From Planctomycetota bacterium (GTDB lineage Bacteria > Planctomycetota > UBA1135 > GCA-002748355): a stretch of DNA of 64,000 nucleotides. The stretch lies in contig JACKHW010000008.1 of assembly GCA_020638795.1 (NCBI GenBank), forward strand, positions 143,382 through 207,381, in the 5' to 3' direction. Each line of letters opens with the position of its first letter. Position 1 is the first letter of the stretch. Shown in pieces: positions 18,053 to 27,683 of this stretch. A model generated the notes under the pieces. That model was not told the DNA's origin. It made no database searches and saw only the letters and a list, made by a program, of their open reading frames with translations. The translations under genes were made by a program, and so were the position numbers.

Positions 18053-19144
18053 ATGAGTTCAACCAGGCATTTGGTCTCTCTGGCAGCGGGTCTCGGATTT
18101 GTCGGCGCGGGTGTCACGTTGGCGCCGACCATCGCGAACGGCATCGGGAAGTCGATGGAGGAGGGCCGCATCGCAGCCGTGCGCGAGGAACTCGCCGCGA
18201 CGCCGCGAGGTGCCTTCGAAACGCGCATCCGCGACGTCGCACGAATCATGCGCCCGTCCGTCGTCCAGGTGACGCCCAAGAAATACGTGCGCACGTGGAA
18301 CGACTGGGGCGGCGTGATGCAACCCGCGGGGATCGGGTCGGGAGTGATCGTCTCCAACAAGGGCTACATCCTCACCAACAACCACGTCGTGCGTGGTGCA
18401 TCGGCAGTCGAGGTCAAGCTGGCGGACGGACGAGTGTTCGAAGCCAAGGTCCTCGGGACCGATCGCGCGACCGACCTCGCCGTGCTCGACATCGATGCGG
18501 ACGGGATCATCCCGGCGAAGCTCGGTGATTCGACGGCGCTCGAGGTCGGCGATTGGGTGCTCGCCGTGGGGAGTCCGTTCGGTCTCGAGCAGTCGGTGTC
18601 CGCGGGCATCGTGAGTGCGTTCGGGCGTTCCGGCGTTCGCGTCGCGACCTACGAGGACTTCATCCAGACCGACGCTGCGGTCAATCCAGGGAACAGCGGT
18701 GGGCCGCTCGTGAACCTCGATGGTGAGATCATCGGGATCAACACGGCGATCGCGTCGCGAACCGGCGCTTACAACGGAATCAGTTTCGCGATCCCGACGA
18801 AGATCGCGGTCCGAGTGCTGGAGTCGATCGTTGACACGGGCCGTGTCGAGCGCGGTTGGCTCGGCTTCTACGTGCGGGACCGAGGGCAGGAAGGGGACGG
18901 TGCGTTCGTCGAGAGTCTCGTGCCCGGTGGTCCGGCGCAACGCGCAGGCATCCGGCCAGGAGACGTGATTCTCGAGGTCGATGGTCACGCGGTGAAGGAC
19001 TCGCGATCGCTGATCTTCCTCGTGGCGGACCTACCCGCCCAGAAGGCCGTCACCCTGCAGATCGCTCGCGCCGGTTCTACGCAGAAGCTCGAAGCGAAGG
19101 TCGAGAGTCGCCCCGAAGATCCAGCCGCTGAGGTCGGCCGATAA
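18053..19144 (+). CDS. HtrA/DegP-type trypsin-like serine protease with one PDZ
   Basis: This is a 363-residue periplasmic quality-control protease of the S1C family. An N-terminal signal or anchor (residues 1 to ~30) is followed by the protease domain with complete triad: His111 (NNHVV), Asp141 (TDLAVL) and Ser215 (GNSGGPL). A single C-terminal PDZ domain (~255-345, GPAQRAGIRPGDVILEVDG) makes it DegS-like in architecture. AAGGAA upstream of the ATG supports the start. The stop is 5 nt from the stop of the convergent DUF309-like gene. Confidence 0.9.
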   Translation: MSSTRHLVSLAAGLGFVGAGVTLAPTIANGIGKSMEEGRIAAVREELAATPRGAFETRIRDVARIMRPSVVQVTPKKYVRTWNDWGGVMQPAGIGSGVIVSNKGYILTNNHVVRGASAVEVKLADGRVFEAKVLGTDRATDLAVLDIDADGIIPAKLGDSTALEVGDWVLAVGSPFGLEQSVSAGIVSAFGRSGVRVATYEDFIQTDAAVNPGNSGGPLVNLDGEIIGINTAIASRTGAYNGISFAIPTKIAVRVLESIVDTGRVERGWLGFYVRDRGQEGDGAFVESLVPGGPAQRAGIRPGDVILEVDGHAVKDSRSLIFLVADLPAQKAVTLQIARAGSTQKLEAKVESRPEDPAAEVGR

Positions 19145-19149
19145 CCGAC

Positions 19150-19755
19150 TCAACGCAAGCGGCGCGGGCCGGTCGCGACCTCGAGGTATGGGAAGCACTT
19201 CGGGTCGTGCACCGGCGGTGCGGTGTCGAGCACCGACTCGAGGTAGCGCTCGATGCTCTTGGCGTAGGTCTTGGCGTCCACGCCATTGATACGGTCGCCG
19301 AGTTCGCTGGCTGCCGCTCGCAAGAGGAGTGCTGCGCGGTTGCCGAGAACCGTGGCGCCGACGACGTGGTGCACGAGGATTTTCAGGTGGCAGGCAGATG
19401 CCTGCATGAGTGCACGGAAGAACCGCTCTTGGTCGCGCTGACCCTCGATCGCCCGCACGCACGCCTCGAATGCCGCTTCGGCTTCCCAGAAGTAGCCGTG
19501 GTTGTAGCAGTCGATTCCGAAAAGGTAGTCGGAGGACTCGGCAAAGCGCGCCGGGTCGAAGTCGGCTCGATAGGGTAGACGCAGGTCCCTGGGTAAGTAG
19601 CTGTGACCCGACGGGCTGCAGATGGGGTGCGGCATCCCCGTTCCCGGCACGAAGCGATACGCCGGGAGGCTGCGGTCACAGAGCCGTGGTGCGCGTAAGT
19701 CCAACTCGCTACTACAGGATAAAACTTCGGCCGTTCTGCAAATAGTCCGCGCCAT
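19150..19755 (-). CDS. DUF309-like protein
   Basis: This 201-residue protein has an N-terminal segment LPAYRFVPGTGMPHP, then a helical domain resembling DUF309 (FGIDCYNHGYFWEAEAAFE, then ALMQASACHLKI). In typical DUF309 proteins the helix reads EAHE; here it is EAEA. The function is unknown. The ATG at 19755 was chosen because it keeps the YRFVPG segment and leaves a 112-nt divergent spacer to the next gene; a TTG at 19704 is an alternative. Confidence 0.65.
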   Translation of the reverse strand: MARTICRTAEVLSCSSELDLRAPRLCDRSLPAYRFVPGTGMPHPICSPSGHSYLPRDLRLPYRADFDPARFAESSDYLFGIDCYNHGYFWEAEAAFEACVRAIEGQRDQERFFRALMQASACHLKILVHHVVGATVLGNRAALLLRAAASELGDRINGVDAKTYAKSIERYLESVLDTAPPVHDPKCFPYLEVATGPRRLR

Positions 19756-19867
19756 CCGCGAATACCTTTGCCGATTTTCGAAGGATCCGCGAGTGCGCGC
19801 CACGACGGCGCTCGCTCGACGGCGCCTTCCCGGAGGCACGATCGTGCCCCAGACCATCGGATCTTGC

Positions 19868-22800
19868 ATGCGTCGAACCACCGTCGTTCTGTTGCTTGTC
19901 GTCACCGTGGGCCTGGCTTGGTGGCTCTTCGCGTCGGGTGGTTCGAAGACTCCGACGACCGGTGGGACCGAGTCGATATCGAGTGGGACAGCGGGGGGAG
20001 CCGGTGATCCCGCGACCGATGAGGGTGGCCCGCTCCGTGCCGTCTTGACCGGCTCGACCGAGAGTTCGGATAAGTCGGATGGTGGGGTCGAGAGCCGGAA
20101 GGTTCAGGGCGTGGCCCTTCGCGGCCGTCTCGTGGGAGTCACGACCGACCTTTCCAAAGGGACGATCGTGCTCCAGGAGGCGACGCCGGACGTGCAGGCC
20201 GCGATGTTCGAAATCATGCGCAGCGCGTGGAACGACGTCGAAAACTCCGACCAGGTCCAGCGAATGCGACGGATGAAACACGATCCCGACACGTTGGGCA
20301 CTGCGAGCATTCGTGACGATGGTTCGTTCGAACTCGTCACATCGCGTCACGAGCCGTTGCAGCTCGTGCTCAAGCATCCGCTCGTGCGTCTCGACGAAGC
20401 CACGAAGGTCGACCTGACGGACGTTGGTCCGACGGACACGATCGACATGGGAGAGTTGAAGTGTGCGCTCGCGGCTTCGTTGCTCGTCTCGGTCGAAGAT
20501 GTGGATGGTCGAGCGGTTCGCAACGCGACTGTCAGGGTCGTGCGTCCGTTCGATCCGATGTCGTTCGTCAACCTCGAGACCAACATGCCGGACTTCAGCC
20601 GCTTCGAGCACATGATCCGGCGGATCGAGGCCAAGACCAACGACCAAGGAATCGCGACTCTAGAGGCCATCGACGACATCGGTCCGACCACGATCGAAGT
20701 GCGTGCCGACGGACACGGTCCAGCCAGCGCAACGGCGCACCTCGTGACGGGGCGGCGAATCTATGTTCGCGTGAAGCTGCCGCAAGCGGCACGACTCGAT
20801 GTCGTGATCCTCGATGCCGCACGCAATCCGGTCCCTGATGCGTCCGTCGCTGTCGAGCCGATCTCGGACGATTCGTTGGGCTTGCCGTTGACTGGAGTCG
20901 ATCGAAGGCCGAGCCGTGTCCAATCGGGGAACGATGGTCACGCGAGTCTGCGATCCCTTCCTGCCGGTGCCTGCAACGTGCGTGTGCGAGCGACGGGCTT
21001 TCGCCCTCTCGATGCCGAAGTGAGGCTCGAAGAGGGGCGAAGCGTCGAACGCGAGTTCCTGCTCGACCGCGGTCGATCCATCAGCGGTGTCGTCGTCGAT
21101 GATCGCCGGCGGCCCCTCGAGGGCGTGCGAGTCGGTGTGGCGCCTTTGCTCGGTGAGAAGGTCATGGGGTTCGACTTGACGAGCTTCGTTCCCGAAACGG
21201 CCATGGTCGCAATGTCGCTCGAGCGCGCGACCGTGACGAATGCAGACGGTACGTTCGTGTTGAGTGGGCTCGAAGACGAAGAGAGCGCGCGGGTCATCGC
21301 GTCGCTTGCTGGGCACACTCCGGTTTCAGAAGTCATCAAGATCGGCAAGACCGATGTCGAGTTCGTGTTAGCGCGACTCGGGTCGGTCACCGGAGTCGTC
21401 GTTCGCGAAGAGGACGGCAAGCCCGTCACCGAGTTCACGGCGCGATCCGTGTCCCGAGCGATGCTCGTCCTCGAATCGAAGCGAGGCAAGCAGCAGACAG
21501 GGGAAAATGGGCACTTCACGCTTTCGAATCTTCCGCAGGGTAGTCACTCGATCGAGATCGAAGCGGAGGGCCGAGCGCCGCGTACGGTGACGGTCGATCT
21601 GGCTGATGCCGATGCGCCCGTCGACATCGGCACGATCGAACTCGCGCCACCCTCGGGCCTCGTCGGAATCGTCGTCGATCCGGACGACAAGCCGATCGAA
21701 GGAGTGACCGTACGTGTCTCCCGCGGCGGCATGGCCGACATGGCGATGCTCGCGATGATGCGAGGGGACGAAGGGACCAAGACGAACGGTGATGGCGAGT
21801 TCGAACTCGTGGGCCTTCCTTCGCGCCGGTTGCGGTTGCGTCTCGAGAAGTCGGGTTTCGCCCCGACGAAGAGTGAGACGATCTCGATCGAGAAGGGTAA
21901 GCGCGTCGGTCCGGTCCGGATCGTTCTGAGCCGCGGTTCGACGGTCGACGGCATGATCGTCGATGCGGATGACGCCCCGCTCGAAGGCTGGCTCGTCTCA
22001 CTGAAGTCGATGTCTCTCGGCGTGCAGATCAGTCGCCGCAGCGACGCGCGAGGGGCGGTTCATTTCGAAGGCGTGCCCGAAGGTTCGTTCCACATCGAAG
22101 CCTTGCCCGGTGACTTCATGGCGAAACTCGGTCGATCGTCGATCGCACGCAGTCGAAGCGGTCGCATGCCCGACATCGGCGCCGTCATCGGAGAGACGAT
22201 GCGAACCGTCGTCGTGGGACAGGTCGATGTCCCGAAGGATGGACGTGGAGAGTTCCGACTCGTAGCCACGGGTGAGGGAGCATCGAGCGCGCGCACGGTT
22301 CGCGTCGAAGGTCGAGTGACGATCGGATCGAAACCTCTCGATGGTGGGCTGGTCGAGTTCGAGGCGATCGGGTCGATGAGGCACCTGTTCGCCACGGTCG
22401 AGCAGGGGAATTACGAGATTCGAAACCTCGAGCCTGGCTCGTATCGCGCGCGAGTTCGCACCGGATTGCTCCAAGCCGGAGCGTCGAGCGGGGACGTCGT
22501 TCATTTATCCGCCGACACTCAGGTGACGCGCGTCGATCTCGAATTGCCGGGTGGAAAAATCGCTGGGCGGGTCACGTCTCGAGATGGCAAGGCCTTGCCG
22601 TTCGTTCTCGTTCGTCTGACCCGTGACGAGGATCTTCGAGCCACTGTCCACAACCAGGCAATCGATATCGGCAACGGAGTCTCGGTTACGGACAGCGACG
22701 GGCGTTTCTCGTTCGAAGGGCTCGTGGGTGGTGTGTATGCCATCACCGCGAGGCAGGTCGATGCTCGAGATGGTCCGCGTGTCATGCGCTCGATCGGCAT

Positions 22801-23413
22801 CGAACTGTCAGCAGGGCAGCATCGTGAAGATCTCGAACTCGTCGTCGAGGACGGTCTGACGCTGCGCGTCTCCGTCAAGAACGCAGATGCGAGTTCGGCG
22901 CGTGGCGCGAAGGTCCGCGTCCTCGATGCTGCAGGCTTGCCCTTGCGAAGTGTCGAAACGGCGACGACCGACGAGACTGGACAAGCATCCGTCAATGGTC
23001 TGGCTCCGGGTGCCTACCGAGTCCTCGTCGAAGCGGATGGGCACGCGCCGGAGATATCGGATGCAATCGTGGTCCAGGGAGACGACGTATCGGCCCTCGT
23101 GCGACTCGAACACGGCGTGCCCGTTCGCGTGCGCTTCGAGGGCAAGCCCGACCCCACTCTCGTCGGGCAGCGAATCGCGTATGCGCTGTGGGACGATCGC
23201 GAACGATTCGTGCGTGGTGGGTTCGTGACGGTGCCCGAGTGGAAGTCGGAGTCGGCCGTTTCGCAAACCCTCGATCTCGGTCGACTGCGGCCGGGGCGAT
23301 ATCGCGCACGACTGGAGTCTTTCGCGCTGGGAGCCGTGTGGGCCGAACGCGAAGTCTCGGCGGGGCAGCCGAATCTCTGGAGCTTCGAGATCGACGGTCG
23401 GACCATTCGCTGA
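19868..23413 (+). CDS. Giant exported protein with about ten carboxypeptidase-regulatory-like repeats
   Basis: This 1181-residue protein begins with an uncleaved-looking membrane anchor (VVLLLVVTVGLAWWLFA, residues ~6-22) and a Gly/Thr/Ser-rich spacer. The rest consists of about eight to ten tandem beta-sandwich units. Each starts with a pattern like GxVVDxxxxPLEGVRV and closes with DGxFxLxGLxxGxYxxxxxAxGH. No protease or glycosidase motif was seen. It is probably a periplasmic or surface stalk. It lies 15 nt before the three NuoLMN-like membrane genes and may share their transcript. The ATG at 19868 was chosen because the anchor begins there. Confidence 0.75.
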   Translation: MRRTTVVLLLVVTVGLAWWLFASGGSKTPTTGGTESISSGTAGGAGDPATDEGGPLRAVLTGSTESSDKSDGGVESRKVQGVALRGRLVGVTTDLSKGTIVLQEATPDVQAAMFEIMRSAWNDVENSDQVQRMRRMKHDPDTLGTASIRDDGSFELVTSRHEPLQLVLKHPLVRLDEATKVDLTDVGPTDTIDMGELKCALAASLLVSVEDVDGRAVRNATVRVVRPFDPMSFVNLETNMPDFSRFEHMIRRIEAKTNDQGIATLEAIDDIGPTTIEVRADGHGPASATAHLVTGRRIYVRVKLPQAARLDVVILDAARNPVPDASVAVEPISDDSLGLPLTGVDRRPSRVQSGNDGHASLRSLPAGACNVRVRATGFRPLDAEVRLEEGRSVEREFLLDRGRSISGVVVDDRRRPLEGVRVGVAPLLGEKVMGFDLTSFVPETAMVAMSLERATVTNADGTFVLSGLEDEESARVIASLAGHTPVSEVIKIGKTDVEFVLARLGSVTGVVVREEDGKPVTEFTARSVSRAMLVLESKRGKQQTGENGHFTLSNLPQGSHSIEIEAEGRAPRTVTVDLADADAPVDIGTIELAPPSGLVGIVVDPDDKPIEGVTVRVSRGGMADMAMLAMMRGDEGTKTNGDGEFELVGLPSRRLRLRLEKSGFAPTKSETISIEKGKRVGPVRIVLSRGSTVDGMIVDADDAPLEGWLVSLKSMSLGVQISRRSDARGAVHFEGVPEGSFHIEALPGDFMAKLGRSSIARSRSGRMPDIGAVIGETMRTVVVGQVDVPKDGRGEFRLVATGEGASSARTVRVEGRVTIGSKPLDGGLVEFEAIGSMRHLFATVEQGNYEIRNLEPGSYRARVRTGLLQAGASSGDVVHLSADTQVTRVDLELPGGKIAGRVTSRDGKALPFVLVRLTRDEDLRATVHNQAIDIGNGVSVTDSDGRFSFEGLVGGVYAITARQVDARDGPRVMRSIGIELSAGQHREDLELVVEDGLTLRVSVKNADASSARGAKVRVLDAAGLPLRSVETATTDETGQASVNGLAPGAYRVLVEADGHAPEISDAIVVQGDDVSALVRLEHGVPVRVRFEGKPDPTLVGQRIAYALWDDRERFVRGGFVTVPEWKSESAVSQTLDLGRLRPGRYRARLESFALGAVWAEREVSAGQPNLWSFEIDGRTIR

Positions 23414-23428
23414 CAAGGCAACGTTTCG

Positions 23429-24487
23429 ATGCCGATGGAATGGGGGACGCTCGACGATCGCGTGGTCCTAGCCACGCTTTGGACACTCGTACTGCCGACC
23501 CTCATGGCAATCGGCACTGCCTGCATGGGAAAGCTGCGCGTGACGCGCGGAGCGACCCTGATGGTCCTCGGCGTGCCTGCAACGATCGCGCTCTCTGTCT
23601 TCACGATCATTGTCCTGCAGGACGTGTCTATCCGGATCCACACCGGTCATCCGCAAGACGCATCTTCGATCGTCGAAGGATGGCGGCTCGTGATCGTGCG
23701 CGACGACCCGCGCTTCGACCTCGCGTTGCGGATCGATGTGACGACGCTCGCCCTGCTGGCCTCCGTGAGTGTTTTGCCTCTGATTGCGACGCTTGCACGT
23801 CGCGACATCAAGACTGCGGGGCGTGCGGCTGCGGGGCGTGCGTCATCGAATGATCTCCAACCGTCGGTGATCGACAATCGGGACGCCCTCTGTCTCGGGA
23901 TCGCCGTATCCCTCGGTGGCCTCGTTGCCACGGTATCGAACGGTCTGTGGATCGGTGTCGTTCTCACGTGGTTGACGATCCTGTTCGCGAGTGCTGCACG
24001 CGCGCGTCGTGCGGCGCGCGTGCTCATCGCTGCGGGAATCGGGGTTGCCCTGCTCCAGGTCGGACTCGTCGCTCGAGCTGGACGAAACTCCGGTTTCGAT
24101 CTCGATGCGGTAGCAAGCGAGATCGTTGCGCCACTTTGGGAACCGGTGGTGATCCTGTCCGGAGCCATCGTCATCGTCGGCTCTTGGGCTGCGAGCGTCG
24201 CCCCGTGCGTTCGCTGCAGTTCCGCATTCGCAGTCGGAGCGATCGTTCCGCTCCGAGTGCTCGTGATGGCGAGTGTGAGCGTTGCGATCTTCATGCGGAT
24301 TGCCCGCCTCGCCGACTACGGCTCTCGCGCGATCTTCCTCGGATGGAGCATTGCAGATCTCGCGATCGTCCATGCGGTGGCATTCGGTACGTTCTTCGCC
24401 AGCGTTGCAGTCATCCTCATGAATCGGCGTCGCCGGGCAATGTCCGGATCCGGTGACGCGGGAACGAGTCCCGAGGTGCCATCGTGA
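23429..24487 (+). CDS. Membrane protein resembling a degenerate NuoL (complex I antiporter-like)
   Basis: This 352-residue polytopic protein has a LRIDVTTLALLASVSVLPLI segment that matches the DxLSxLMLLVVxxI region shared by NuoL/M/N and Mrp antiporter-like subunits. The conserved Glu and Lys of the proton channel and the HxxPDA-type motif are not visible, and the protein is far shorter than NuoL (about 600). It is coupled to the next gene by GTGA (24484-24487). Assignment to the family rests on weak sequence resemblance plus gene order; it may lack ion transport activity. Confidence 0.5.
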   Translation: MPMEWGTLDDRVVLATLWTLVLPTLMAIGTACMGKLRVTRGATLMVLGVPATIALSVFTIIVLQDVSIRIHTGHPQDASSIVEGWRLVIVRDDPRFDLALRIDVTTLALLASVSVLPLIATLARRDIKTAGRAAAGRASSNDLQPSVIDNRDALCLGIAVSLGGLVATVSNGLWIGVVLTWLTILFASAARARRAARVLIAAGIGVALLQVGLVARAGRNSGFDLDAVASEIVAPLWEPVVILSGAIVIVGSWAASVAPCVRCSSAFAVGAIVPLRVLVMASVSVAIFMRIARLADYGSRAIFLGWSIADLAIVHAVAFGTFFASVAVILMNRRRRAMSGSGDAGTSPEVPS

Positions 24488-25968
24488 GCTCGGATCTCGT
24501 CTCTGCCATCGCCGCTCTTTCCGCCCTCGCTACGGCCGCGTGCGTCGTCGTCTCGCTCCTGGATCCGATGAGTTCGCGGAGCGCCACTTCTTCGGACCTC
24601 GTGCGAAGAAGCATTTTCGGCTTCTCGTCCTTGTTGGTTCTGGCGTTCGCAACGTGGTTCGCAGTTCGTGGAGTCGATGGGAACTCGAATGGATCGGACA
24701 GCTCGTCCACGGTTCAAGGCGACATTCCCGCGAGTGCAGTCGCTGGAATCACGTGGAAGGTCGGCATCGACGGTGTGACGGTCTTGATGCTCGGCCTGAT
24801 TGGTTTGGTCGGACTCGTAGCGGCATTGGTCCGCGAGGGAGAGCGCGGCGTCGAGGGCGGAGTCGAAGGGACGTCCCCGTACCCATGGGGTGCAGCGAGT
24901 CTGGCCTCGACCGGAGCCGTGATCTGTGTGATCGCTCGCGATACGGCACTCGGAGCGATGGGCCTTCTCGCTTCGATCGGTTCGTTGTGGTTCCTGTCCG
25001 GACCGACGGACAAGGAACTCCCCTGGCGGCGCGGAGTCGGGGTTCTCGTGCCCGTCGTGCTAGCGATGTCGTACGGGATCACCGCGATGGCGGGAGACGA
25101 GAGCGCCTCCCTTGCCGCGGTCGATGCGAATCGGTTGCTGCTCTTCGCTGCGCCGGTTGTCCTGCTGCCCGTCGTGCTTTCCTTCGTGATCGGGAGTGGG
25201 GACGGTGCGTACGATCGAAGCAGACTCATCGCAGTCGGGATCTTGATCCCCACCGCACAGGTGGCGCTCGCGCGCACGATTGCGGACTTCGAAGTCTCGG
25301 TGGATTACGCCACATCGGTCTCTCGGGCATGTGCGATCGGCGGCGTCGCATGCGTCGTGGTTTTCGCAGTCCTCGCATGGATCCGATCTTCTCCCGTTTG
25401 GCGCTTGTCGTGCGTGGTGGCCGCTCAGACAGGCTTCGTGCTTTCTGTATGCGTGCCTGCGGCATCTGGCGCCCTGGATGTGCCACCGGAATCGGCCTCG
25501 AACATGGACGTGTACCGTGAGTCGATACACCGCGTGGCATTGATCGTTGCCCAAGCCACGAGCGCGAGCCTCCTGACGGTCTCGCTGACATCGAAGCGGC
25601 GACTTCCGAGCACGCAGTGGCTGATGGCAATCGGCTGCTTCGCAGTCGCCGGCATCCCTGGTAGCCTGGCCGCGATTCCGCGCATGACGTCCATCCTGCG
25701 CAACCGAACCTTCGACGTACCAATTGGCGGTGGTGTGCCCTTCACAGTCGTCGCGTTCGTCGGTGTCGCAGCATTGCAAATCGCGCTCGGGTCGCTCTGG
25801 CTCCAGAGCATGCGCAAGACTCGCGAGCGTGCAGAGTCCTTCGTGCAGGTCGAGTCGTTTCGAACATTGCCCGGGCTGCCGCTCGCAGGTCTTCTGCTAG
25901 CAGCGGCCGTAATCGTGTTCGGGCTCTTTCCATCGATGCTTCACACCATCGGGATGCGCCTTCGATGA
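24484..25968 (+). CDS. Membrane protein resembling a degenerate NuoM
   Basis: This 494-residue polytopic protein carries ITWKVGIDGVTVLMLGLIGL (residues ~88-107), which matches the Y-x-x-GVDGLSxxLxxLT region of NuoM. A late FAVAGIPGS corresponds to the xxAGIPGxxxF segment of antiporter-like subunits, and the C-terminal IVFGLFPSMLHTI resembles the NuoM ending. The channel Glu (E144-type) and Lys (K234/K265-type) could not be found. It starts with GTG, overlaps the previous stop, and its own stop overlaps the next start as ATGA. Confidence 0.55.
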   Translation: MSSDLVSAIAALSALATAACVVVSLLDPMSSRSATSSDLVRRSIFGFSSLLVLAFATWFAVRGVDGNSNGSDSSSTVQGDIPASAVAGITWKVGIDGVTVLMLGLIGLVGLVAALVREGERGVEGGVEGTSPYPWGAASLASTGAVICVIARDTALGAMGLLASIGSLWFLSGPTDKELPWRRGVGVLVPVVLAMSYGITAMAGDESASLAAVDANRLLLFAAPVVLLPVVLSFVIGSGDGAYDRSRLIAVGILIPTAQVALARTIADFEVSVDYATSVSRACAIGGVACVVVFAVLAWIRSSPVWRLSCVVAAQTGFVLSVCVPAASGALDVPPESASNMDVYRESIHRVALIVAQATSASLLTVSLTSKRRLPSTQWLMAIGCFAVAGIPGSLAAIPRMTSILRNRTFDVPIGGGVPFTVVAFVGVAALQIALGSLWLQSMRKTRERAESFVQVESFRTLPGLPLAGLLLAAAVIVFGLFPSMLHTIGMRLR

Positions 25969-27638
25969 ACGAACTCCTTGCAGCGGCCATCCGTCTCGCG
26001 CCGGAGATCGACATGCTGGCGGTGTCGCTCTTCGCCGGACTCGCGAGCGTGCTTTGGAAGAACCGGCAGGCCACGCGTGTTCGCATAGGGCTCACGATCG
26101 GTGTCGTGGTCGTGCTCTCGTGCATCGGGGAGTTGTCCACCTACTGGCTCGAGGGCGGTACGTTCTTCGAGGGTGGCAATCCCGTGTTGCCCGAAATGGT
26201 CGCCCTCGCGGTCGCGACCGTGTGGATCCTCTGGAGCTCGAAGGAAGCCAAGACTTCGAACGCTTTGCCGATGATGTTGGCGATCGTCGGCATCGCGCTC
26301 GTGACGTATCGCGTATTCGACAATCCGCGAGCGTTCGATGCGGGAATCGTGCAGTCGCTGTTTGCCGACGAGGATGGGGAAGGGCGATTGATGCGCATCG
26401 ACGCATTCACGACGTACTGTCGCTTGTTGATCGTCTCGAGCTGCGTTCTTTCGGTGCTCGTCGAGTTCGCAGGACCTGTCGTCGCCCGCGCGAGTCGTTC
26501 GCTCGAGGAGTCGACGAGAGTTCACCTGGGATCGTTGGCACGGATCCTGTTCGCGCACGCCGCGGCGATGACGATCGTTGCTACCGAGCATGCGGTCGTG
26601 GCGGGATCTGCCGTCATCGCGCTGGGATTGTCGTCACGCTCGCCCGGGCGCGTCGCACTCGCGCTCCATGTCGTTGCAAGTGCAGTAGTCGTTTTCGCTG
26701 TCGCAGGACTCGCCGATTTTGCAGAGGCCTACAACTACGACGAGATCGCGTTTGCTTGGGATCGAGCTGCGCTCGCCGGCGAGCTGCCGGCAATCGTCGA
26801 GGTTTCGATCGCGGCTGGTGGAGTCGGTGTCGCTTGGTTGACGCTGTTCGGCAGTCGGTGGTTGCGCGTGCGGGATGGACAGCGGGGCCTCATAGGTCTC
26901 GCGATGTTTCTTTCGCCGATCGTCTTCAGCGGGGTGACCCTTCGAGTCGCGCTCTCGATGAGTGGCACGGTCGTCGTCGCCCCGTTCGCGCACGAAGCGT
27001 TCTGTTTCGGCGCCGCGGGCGCGCTTGTCGTGGCCAGTGGTTTGTTCGTGTCGAGCATCCGGTCCGTAGCTCCGAATCGGCAAGGCGCCGTCTGGTTCGC
27101 GCGAAAGATGTTGTGCGTTGGCCTCGTCTGCATCGCGATGAGTGGTTTCTTCGAGTTCTCTCTGTCGTCCGATGGAACGATCGAGTCGAGCCATGCACGC
27201 GACGCGGCGACGATCGCCGTCTTGGTTCAACTCGTGGCGTGGGTAGTCGCCGTGGGTGGGCTGCTCTTGTGCAGTGAGCAGAACGCGCCGATGACCACTC
27301 TTCGCCGTCGCGTTGTCGTGATCCTGTCCGCATCGATCGGCGCTCTGCCGCCCAGCGTCGGTTTCGTTGCGCTCGCGGGGATCGCTCGGCTCGGAATCGG
27401 ATCGGAGATTCCGTTCTGGCTCGTCGGGTTGGCTGCTCTCGCTCTTGCTTTGAGCTGCTTCGCAGCCTTCGAGAGCACGGGCCGAACGACACCGGAAGCG
27501 TCGAACAGGGGACGAAGCACCGAGATTGCCACGACTGGTTTCGCTGCAGTGCTCGCGATCGCGTCCGTCACGTTGTTTTTCGCTCCCGATGTCATCGTCG
27601 CATTCGCAAAGACTGCGGCGTTCGGACTTCGCCTCTGA
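25965..27638 (+). CDS. Membrane protein resembling a degenerate NuoN
   Basis: This 557-residue polytopic protein begins RLAPEIDMLAVSLFAG, like the LxPEIxL start of NuoN. It has the DAFTTYCRLLI segment that aligns with DxFxxFFxxLF, and the late ALPPSVGFVA matching GIPPTxGFxxK. The lysine after GF, important for proton translocation, is replaced. Length and order after the NuoL- and NuoM-like genes support an LMN-type triplet. No nuoA-K, hydrogenase or Mrp genes accompany it. Confidence 0.55.
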   Translation: MNELLAAAIRLAPEIDMLAVSLFAGLASVLWKNRQATRVRIGLTIGVVVVLSCIGELSTYWLEGGTFFEGGNPVLPEMVALAVATVWILWSSKEAKTSNALPMMLAIVGIALVTYRVFDNPRAFDAGIVQSLFADEDGEGRLMRIDAFTTYCRLLIVSSCVLSVLVEFAGPVVARASRSLEESTRVHLGSLARILFAHAAAMTIVATEHAVVAGSAVIALGLSSRSPGRVALALHVVASAVVVFAVAGLADFAEAYNYDEIAFAWDRAALAGELPAIVEVSIAAGGVGVAWLTLFGSRWLRVRDGQRGLIGLAMFLSPIVFSGVTLRVALSMSGTVVVAPFAHEAFCFGAAGALVVASGLFVSSIRSVAPNRQGAVWFARKMLCVGLVCIAMSGFFEFSLSSDGTIESSHARDAATIAVLVQLVAWVVAVGGLLLCSEQNAPMTTLRRRVVVILSASIGALPPSVGFVALAGIARLGIGSEIPFWLVGLAALALALSCFAAFESTGRTTPEASNRGRSTEIATTGFAAVLAIASVTLFFAPDVIVAFAKTAAFGLRL

Positions 27639-27683
27639 ACATCCGCGGATCGTGGCGTCGATCATGTTTCGAAGCGATGACGC

